Of a DNA stretch of 16,071 nt, positions 12,672-16,071 are shown piece after piece. The notes beneath the pieces were generated by a model that saw only the letters and a program-made list of their open reading frames with translations, ran no database searches and was not told the DNA's origin. Numbering within the stretch: position 1 is the stretch's first letter; the number at the start of each line of letters is the position of its first letter. Location: positions 1-16,071 of the forward strand of contig VBEQ01000131.1 of assembly GCA_005881235.1 (NCBI GenBank), written 5' to 3'. The position numbers were made by a program, and so were the translations under genes. This stretch comes from Chloroflexota bacterium. GTDB taxonomy: Bacteria > Chloroflexota > Dormibacteria > CF-121.

Positions 12672-13841
12672 ATGGCCCCAGGCATCGACGCCGATGTCGC
12701 GGTCGTTGGCGCCGGGCCAGCCGGAACCGCCGCGGCCCTCTTTGCCGCGCGGCGCGGATATCGGGTGATCGTCGTCGACAAGCAAGCCTTTCCTCGTGAC
12801 AAGCCGTGCGGCGAAGGATTGATGCCGGGCGGCCGGCCGGTCTTGCGGGAGTTGGAGCTGGAGGATGCGATCGTGTCGGGCGGGGCGCCGCCCCTCCATG
12901 GAATCCAGTTCGGACTCGCCGGGCAGCCACCGGTGGCCGTACCTTTTCCCGAGCACGGTGGCGAGCGGGCCGGACTCGGGATCCGCCGACTCGCGTTCGA
13001 TGCGCGCCTGGTCGACGCGCTCGGCCACGAGTCTCGCATCCAGTTCTGTCCGCAAACCGAAGCGCGCGATATCAGACCGGCCGACGGCGGCAGCGCGCGC
13101 GTGATCACTGCGGCGGGCGAGATTCGAGCTCGCGTCGTTGCGGTGGCCGACGGCCTCCGGTCGCCGTTCCGCCATCGGCTGGGCTGGACGGTCGGGCCCC
13201 GGCCGCCCCACCGCTACGGCGTCGTTGCCCATTGGACGATGGACGCGCCCGTCGATCCCTGGGTGCGGATCACCTTCGATCGTGGCCTCGAGGTCTATGA
13301 AGGCCCGGTCGCGGGCAATCAACGAATGGTCGCTCTGCTCTGCTACCAGGATCGCATGGGTGAGTTCGCTGGCCGACTCGAGGCGCGCTACCGGGAGATC
13401 GCCCAAACGCTGCGCCCCGCGTTACGCAACGCCGACCTCGTTGGCCCCGTCTCCGCGGTGGGGCCGTTTTGGTACCGCGCATCGACGCTTGCGCAGGGCG
13501 GCGTCTTCCTGCTCGGCGATGCGGCGGGGTTCACCGACCCGATCACGGGCGAGGGGGTCGCCGCCGGGTTACGCCAGGGACGCGCCTTCGCGGCCGCGCT
13601 GGAGTCGCCGAATCCCGAACGCCTGTACCGGCAGGCACATCGCCGGCTCACGACCGATCCACGCCGCGTGGCGGCGTTGTTCCTCCGGCTCAGTCGCACT
13701 CCGGCACTGGTCGAGCGCGCTATGCGCAGCCACCAGCGGTCGCCCCAGACGCTGACAACGCTGCTCGGGATCGGCTTCGGTTATTGGGGCTTCAACCGCA
13801 TCTCACCGCGAGAGTGGATCCGGATGTTCAGCGGGCACTGA
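12672..13841 (+). CDS. Geranylgeranyl-reductase-like FAD-dependent oxidoreductase
   Basis: A 389-residue flavoprotein of the GGR/p-hydroxybenzoate-hydroxylase fold. It shows the FAD dinucleotide site VVGAGPAGTAAALFA (11-25), the family PCGEGL motif (45-50) next to the isoalloxazine, ADGLRS (159-164), and the second FAD motif GDAAGFTDPITGEG (282-295). Relatives reduce isoprenoid double bonds or hydroxylate aromatic or quinone-like rings. Its position facing a type III PKS/methyltransferase pair suggests tailoring, for example ring hydroxylation or reduction, of an alkylpyrone or alkylresorcinol lipid, much as FAD monooxygenase SrsC acts with SrsA and SrsB in Streptomyces griseus. That pairing is inference, as the gene is on the opposite strand. 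No convincing Shine-Dalgarno precedes ATG 12672. It overlaps the convergent methyltransferase by 14 bases. Confidence 0.82.
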   Translation: MAPGIDADVAVVGAGPAGTAAALFAARRGYRVIVVDKQAFPRDKPCGEGLMPGGRPVLRELELEDAIVSGGAPPLHGIQFGLAGQPPVAVPFPEHGGERAGLGIRRLAFDARLVDALGHESRIQFCPQTEARDIRPADGGSARVITAAGEIRARVVAVADGLRSPFRHRLGWTVGPRPPHRYGVVAHWTMDAPVDPWVRITFDRGLEVYEGPVAGNQRMVALLCYQDRMGEFAGRLEARYREIAQTLRPALRNADLVGPVSAVGPFWYRASTLAQGGVFLLGDAAGFTDPITGEGVAAGLRQGRAFAAALESPNPERLYRQAHRRLTTDPRRVAALFLRLSRTPALVERAMRSHQRSPQTLTTLLGIGFGYWGFNRISPREWIRMFSGH

Positions 13842-14442
13842 GCCGCGGAAGGAAGCGCGGCTTGTGGGCCATCCGTAGTCGGTACGCTGGAATCGCCATC
13901 AGAAGCGCTTCCTCATCCGCGATGCGCCGCCGCAGGAGGAGCGCGTTGGCCAGCCCGAGCCCGGCCGCGCTGAGGTAGGCGCCCCCGATCAGCGGGAGAC
14001 CGAGGAACTCTAATCCGAGAGCGACGTAGTTCGGGTGGCGGATGAAACGGTACGGACCGCGATCGACCACGGGCAGGTCGCTCGGGACAACAGCGCGCAC
14101 CGTCCACGCTCCGCGCAAGCTGGCGATCACGCTCAACCGCAATGCCACCGCCGTCAGCGCCGCGATCCACCCGATCCCGGCAATGAGGGCCGGCGGCGAG
14201 CGTCGACGCAACACTCGCTCCAGAAGCGGCAGCGTAAACAACCCGAGGTTGACGAGGGCGATCCCTCGAAAGACCCGCTCGCTCGCCTGGGGCGCCGACG
14301 GTTGACGGCTGCGGATCAGCCGCTCGTTTCGGGCGGAGTAAAGCAGCTCCAGGCCACGCTGGGCGCCAAACGCGAGCAAGACGAACCCGTATGCAATTTC
14401 CCTCCCCCGCTCGCGGGGGAGGGTCGGGGTGGGGGCCTTCAC
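13828..14442 (-). CDS. Isoprenylcysteine carboxyl methyltransferase (ICMT)-family membrane methyltransferase, PKS-linked
   Basis: A polytopic membrane protein with the ICMT signature: GPYRFIRHPNYVALGLEFLG (the RHPxY motif binds S-adenosylmethionine), followed by a hydrophobic pair and the basic/acidic RIADEEALL segment. Related proteins beside type III PKS genes (BpsB/YpbQ in Bacillus, SrsB in Streptomyces) O-methylate alkylpyrones or alkylresorcinols. The start is uncertain. GTG 14442 overlaps the PKS stop as GTGA and gives 204 residues, but then the first 15 or so residues (KAPTPTLPRERGRE) are encoded by repeat copy 4. A TTG at 14379 just inside the first helix would give a shorter form. 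The N-terminus expected for the family begins near residue 16 (AYGFVLLAFGAQRGLELL). It is co-transcribed with the PKS. Confidence 0.83.
   Translation of the reverse strand: MKAPTPTLPRERGREIAYGFVLLAFGAQRGLELLYSARNERLIRSRQPSAPQASERVFRGIALVNLGLFTLPLLERVLRRRSPPALIAGIGWIAALTAVALRLSVIASLRGAWTVRAVVPSDLPVVDRGPYRFIRHPNYVALGLEFLGLPLIGGAYLSAAGLGLANALLLRRRIADEEALLMAIPAYRLRMAHKPRFLPRLSAR
14395..14435 (+). repeat. GC-rich palindromic repeat, copy 4 (PKS-methyltransferase junction)
   Basis: Stem CCCTCCCCCG (14400-14409) pairs perfectly with CGGGGGAGGG (14414-14423) around CTCG. The tail completes four G-runs in 14415-14435, with loops of 1, 2 and 1 bases. It resembles copy 1 closely, including the AA-TT-CCC left end and the GGGGGCC right end. 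On the mRNA of the minus-strand operon it appears as the C-rich complement and is translated if the methyltransferase starts at GTG 14442. Confidence 0.85.
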
Positions 14443-15491
14443 ACGAGCCGCATCAGCGCCAGCTCGATCGAGAGCCCGGGACCCAGGGCAATCGCGAGCA
14501 CGCGGCCACGCGTAGCGCAGCGCTGCATCTCCTCGAGGACGAAGAAGATGCCAGCGCTCGACGCGTTGCCGTTGCCAGCGAACACCGATCGCGAGGTCGT
14601 AAGGGATTGCGGATCCAGGTCGAGCGCCCGCTCTACGGCATCGACGATGCGCGGGCCTCCCGGGTGCGCCGCCACCGCATCGATGTCCGCCAGCCGGAGG
14701 CCGGCCTCGGCGAGGAAGGCGTCGACCGCGCCGCGAAGATGCGCCTCCACGACATCCGGAAGCTCGCGGCTGAGGATCACGCGAAGCCCGCCGTCGCGCA
14801 ACTCGTATCCCAGGTGATGAGCGCCTTCCGGCACGAGGACCGTGCCGGCCTGCTCCAGGGTCCAGCCCCACTGGCTATCATCGCCACCCAGGACCACCGC
14901 TCCGGCGCCGTCGGCGAAGACCATCGCGGCCACCAGGTTGTCGACCGAGCGATCGTCGGGCTGGAACGTCAGTGAGGGGATCTCGACAGCAAAGAGCAGC
15001 ACCGTGCGATCCGGGTAGGCGCGCAGGTAGTCCAGGCCCCGCGCCAGGCCTGCCACCCCTCCACCACAGCCGAGCTCGGTGATAGGGAGCCGGGCCACCT
15101 CCGGCCGCAGGCCGATCACGGGAATCAGCTCGGCGTCCAGCGAGGGCAGCACCACGCCGGTGCAGGACACGCCGATCACGAGGCCGATGTCGGAGGGGGC
15201 GATCCCGCTTCGTTCCAGCGCTGTGCAGCACACCCGGCGGGCGAGGATGCGGGCGTGGTCGAGGTAGGCGTCGGTTTGCTGACTCTGTGTGCGCCGCTCC
15301 ATCAGGGAGGCCAGTGGTTGCGCGAAGTAGCGCGTCCGCGTCCCTTCCTCACCCTGCAGCTTTGGCATCCGCCGCCCGCGGGCCCGGCCGAGCGCATCCC
15401 AGACCTCGTCCACGGTGGCGGTGACTGCCGGCAGCGCCGTCGCCATCCCGGCGACGTGGGCGTGGCCGGGCGGCATCCTTATAGATGTCAT
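14439..15491 (-). CDS. Type III polyketide synthase (chalcone/stilbene-synthase superfamily)
   Basis: A 350-residue type III PKS with the complete Cys-His-Asn triad: Cys142 in ITELGCGGGVAG, His276 in VAAHPGGPRIVD and Asn309 in GNGNASSAG. It also has the GPG loop ALGPGLSIE (335-343). SCTGVVLPSLD (109-119) corresponds to the SGVxxPxxD segment that lines the active site. Such enzymes condense an acyl-CoA starter with malonyl-CoA units without an acyl carrier protein. Bacterial members paired with an ICMT-like methyltransferase usually make long-chain alkylpyrones or alkylresorcinols that insert in membranes. The exact product cannot be read from sequence. The start is ATG 15491; ATG 15476 is an alternative. 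No Shine-Dalgarno is present, but TAGCAT lies seven bases upstream, consistent with leaderless translation. The stop overlaps the methyltransferase start (GTGA). Confidence 0.93.
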   Translation of the reverse strand: MTSIRMPPGHAHVAGMATALPAVTATVDEVWDALGRARGRRMPKLQGEEGTRTRYFAQPLASLMERRTQSQQTDAYLDHARILARRVCCTALERSGIAPSDIGLVIGVSCTGVVLPSLDAELIPVIGLRPEVARLPITELGCGGGVAGLARGLDYLRAYPDRTVLLFAVEIPSLTFQPDDRSVDNLVAAMVFADGAGAVVLGGDDSQWGWTLEQAGTVLVPEGAHHLGYELRDGGLRVILSRELPDVVEAHLRGAVDAFLAEAGLRLADIDAVAAHPGGPRIVDAVERALDLDPQSLTTSRSVFAGNGNASSAGIFFVLEEMQRCATRGRVLAIALGPGLSIELALMRLV

Positions 15492-15514
15492 CAGAGTGAT
15501 GCTAGGCTGGCGCG
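15492..15514. promoter_or_regulatory. Minimal overlapping divergent promoter (two -10 elements, both near leaderless)
   Basis: Only 23 bases separate the divergent PKS and acetyltransferase starts. Rightward, TGCTAGGCT (15500-15508) is an extended -10 whose TAGGCT sits exactly 12 to 7 bases before the ATG, the classic leaderless spacing. Leftward, TAGCAT (complement of 15499-15504) sits seven bases before the PKS ATG. The two hexamers overlap by two bases. Neither gene has a Shine-Dalgarno. Confidence 0.55.
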
Positions 15515-15967
15515 ATGGTTGTCCGTCCCGCCGAAGCTGAAGACCGGCCACAACTTCTCGAATTGATCAGGGGGTATTTCGCCTTCTACCGGGTCCCCTT
15601 CCCTGCCGGCTCCAAAGTCGAGGCCATGGTCGATCTCCTTCAGCGGGATCCGACGCTTGGTGTCCAGCTGGTGGCCGAGGAGGCAGGGCGTCTTCACGGC
15701 TTCGCCAGCCTCTACGCCTGTCTCGACACGCTGATCGCCAATCGCATCCTGGTCATGAACGACCTCTTTGTCGACCCGTCATCTCGCAATCGCGGCACCG
15801 GCGCGGCGCTCTTCGACGCCAGCCTGGCATATGCTTCGGCGCGCGGTTACGCACGCCTCGACTGGGTCACCGCCGCTGATAACCACGATGCCCAGCGCTT
15901 TTACGATCGCCACGGCGGCCGGCGCGGTCCGTGGATCTCCTACAGCGCGGCCGTCAAGCCCACGTGA
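15515..15967 (+). CDS. GNAT-family N-acetyltransferase
   Basis: A 150-residue single GNAT domain. The start VVRPAEAEDRPQLLELIRGY is the usual beta1-alpha1. Motif A is NDLFVDPSSRNRGTGAALFD, in which RNRGTG is the acetyl-CoA pyrophosphate loop, and motif B ends NHDAQRFYDRHG. It transfers an acetyl group from acetyl-CoA to an amine; the acceptor is unknown. The ATG at 15515 is supported by the N-terminal match and by an extended -10 (TGCTAGGCT) placed for transcription to start at the A of the ATG; there is no Shine-Dalgarno. It shares a 23-base divergent region with the type III PKS, so the two may be co-regulated in opposition, but a functional link is not shown. Confidence 0.9.
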   Translation: MVVRPAEAEDRPQLLELIRGYFAFYRVPFPAGSKVEAMVDLLQRDPTLGVQLVAEEAGRLHGFASLYACLDTLIANRILVMNDLFVDPSSRNRGTGAALFDASLAYASARGYARLDWVTAADNHDAQRFYDRHGGRRGPWISYSAAVKPT

Positions 15968-15973
15968 CGGATA

Positions 15974-16071
15974 TCATCTCGACCCCTTCGCCGTTGCCCT
16001 CAACTCGCTGAAAGTCAGGTCCTCGTAGATCCACCAGATTGAATGACTGCACGAGTGTGATCGATCCGGAC
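15974..16071 (-). CDS. Possible 3' end of an unidentified leftward gene (5' end outside window)
   Basis: After the acetyltransferase, about 100 bases remain. On the minus strand one frame is open from the window edge to a TGA at 15976-15974. It ends IWWIYEDLTFSELRATAKGS and then Arg, with mostly G or C in the third codon position over the last 21 codons, as expected for a real gene here. A second minus frame stays open to 15954 and overlaps the acetyltransferase end, so the frame choice is not certain. I recognise no family. The alternative is plain intergenic sequence. Confidence 0.3.
   Translation of the reverse strand, partial: PDRSHSCSHSIWWIYEDLTFSELRATAKGSR

Noticed and set aside
15954..16071. 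Alternative leftward frame ending at 15954
   Set aside because: It would overlap the acetyltransferase by 14 bases and its third-position GC is lower than in the frame ending at 15974. The evidence is thin either way.
1..16071. tRNA or rRNA genes, CRISPR arrays, insertion sequences, phage genes, riboswitches
   Set aside because: I looked for cloverleaf arms, regularly spaced direct repeats, transposase motifs and conserved leader structures on both strands and saw none I could support.

Overview
The window is a gene-dense stretch of a high-GC (roughly two-thirds G+C by eye) bacterial chromosome. The gene mix suggests a soil-type Chloroflexota (including Dormibacterota) or Actinomycetota. The pointers are a cyclase/STAND-ATPase/TPR protein, a DUF2277 protein, a disulfide-reductase-like flavoprotein with a CPYYGC centre, a type III polyketide synthase with its methyltransferase, and both Shine-Dalgarno-led and apparently leaderless genes. 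The phylum is an inference and I hold it loosely. No tRNA, rRNA, CRISPR array, insertion sequence or prophage gene was seen. No gene-free stretch reaches 300 bases; the longest is about 130.

Layout. (1) 1-682: the 3' end of a glycogen-debranching-type glycoside hydrolase. (2) 744-8304: one tightly packed plus-strand operon in which every junction overlaps. It encodes a DHA2-type MFS exporter, a stand-alone cyclic-nucleotide-binding-like domain, a two-Rossmann FAD/NAD(P) oxidoreductase, an 881-residue class III cyclase/STAND ATPase/TPR protein, and a dihydrolipoamide-dehydrogenase-like flavoprotein. (3) 8325-9616: an ArsR regulator and an SRPBCC protein on the minus strand, divergent from a second SRPBCC protein, with an AT-rich palindromic control region between them. 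(4) 9613-12142: a stand-alone nicotinamide-nucleotide amidase divergent from a GAF-GAF histidine kinase, which converges on a DUF2277 gene. (5) 12276-12632: a small membrane protein. (6) 12672-15491: a lipid-polyketide locus with a geranylgeranyl-reductase-like FAD enzyme convergent with a methyltransferase/type III PKS pair. (7) 15515-15967: a GNAT acetyltransferase leaving a 23-bp divergent gap shared with the PKS. A possible gene end on the minus strand closes the window.

Two themes stand out. First, the large operon pairs a nucleotide-cyclase-like sensor ATPase with a cNMP-binding-like protein, two flavoenzymes and an exporter. It looks like a sensing-redox-export module, yet both the cyclase and the binding domain have lost textbook residues, so cNMP signalling is only a hypothesis. 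Second, a short GC-rich element recurs four times in one orientation: a hairpin followed by a G-tract tail able to form a G-quadruplex. Every copy intrudes into coding sequence: once in frame inside the oxidoreductase, twice as the C-terminal codons of a gene, and once at the start of the methyltransferase.
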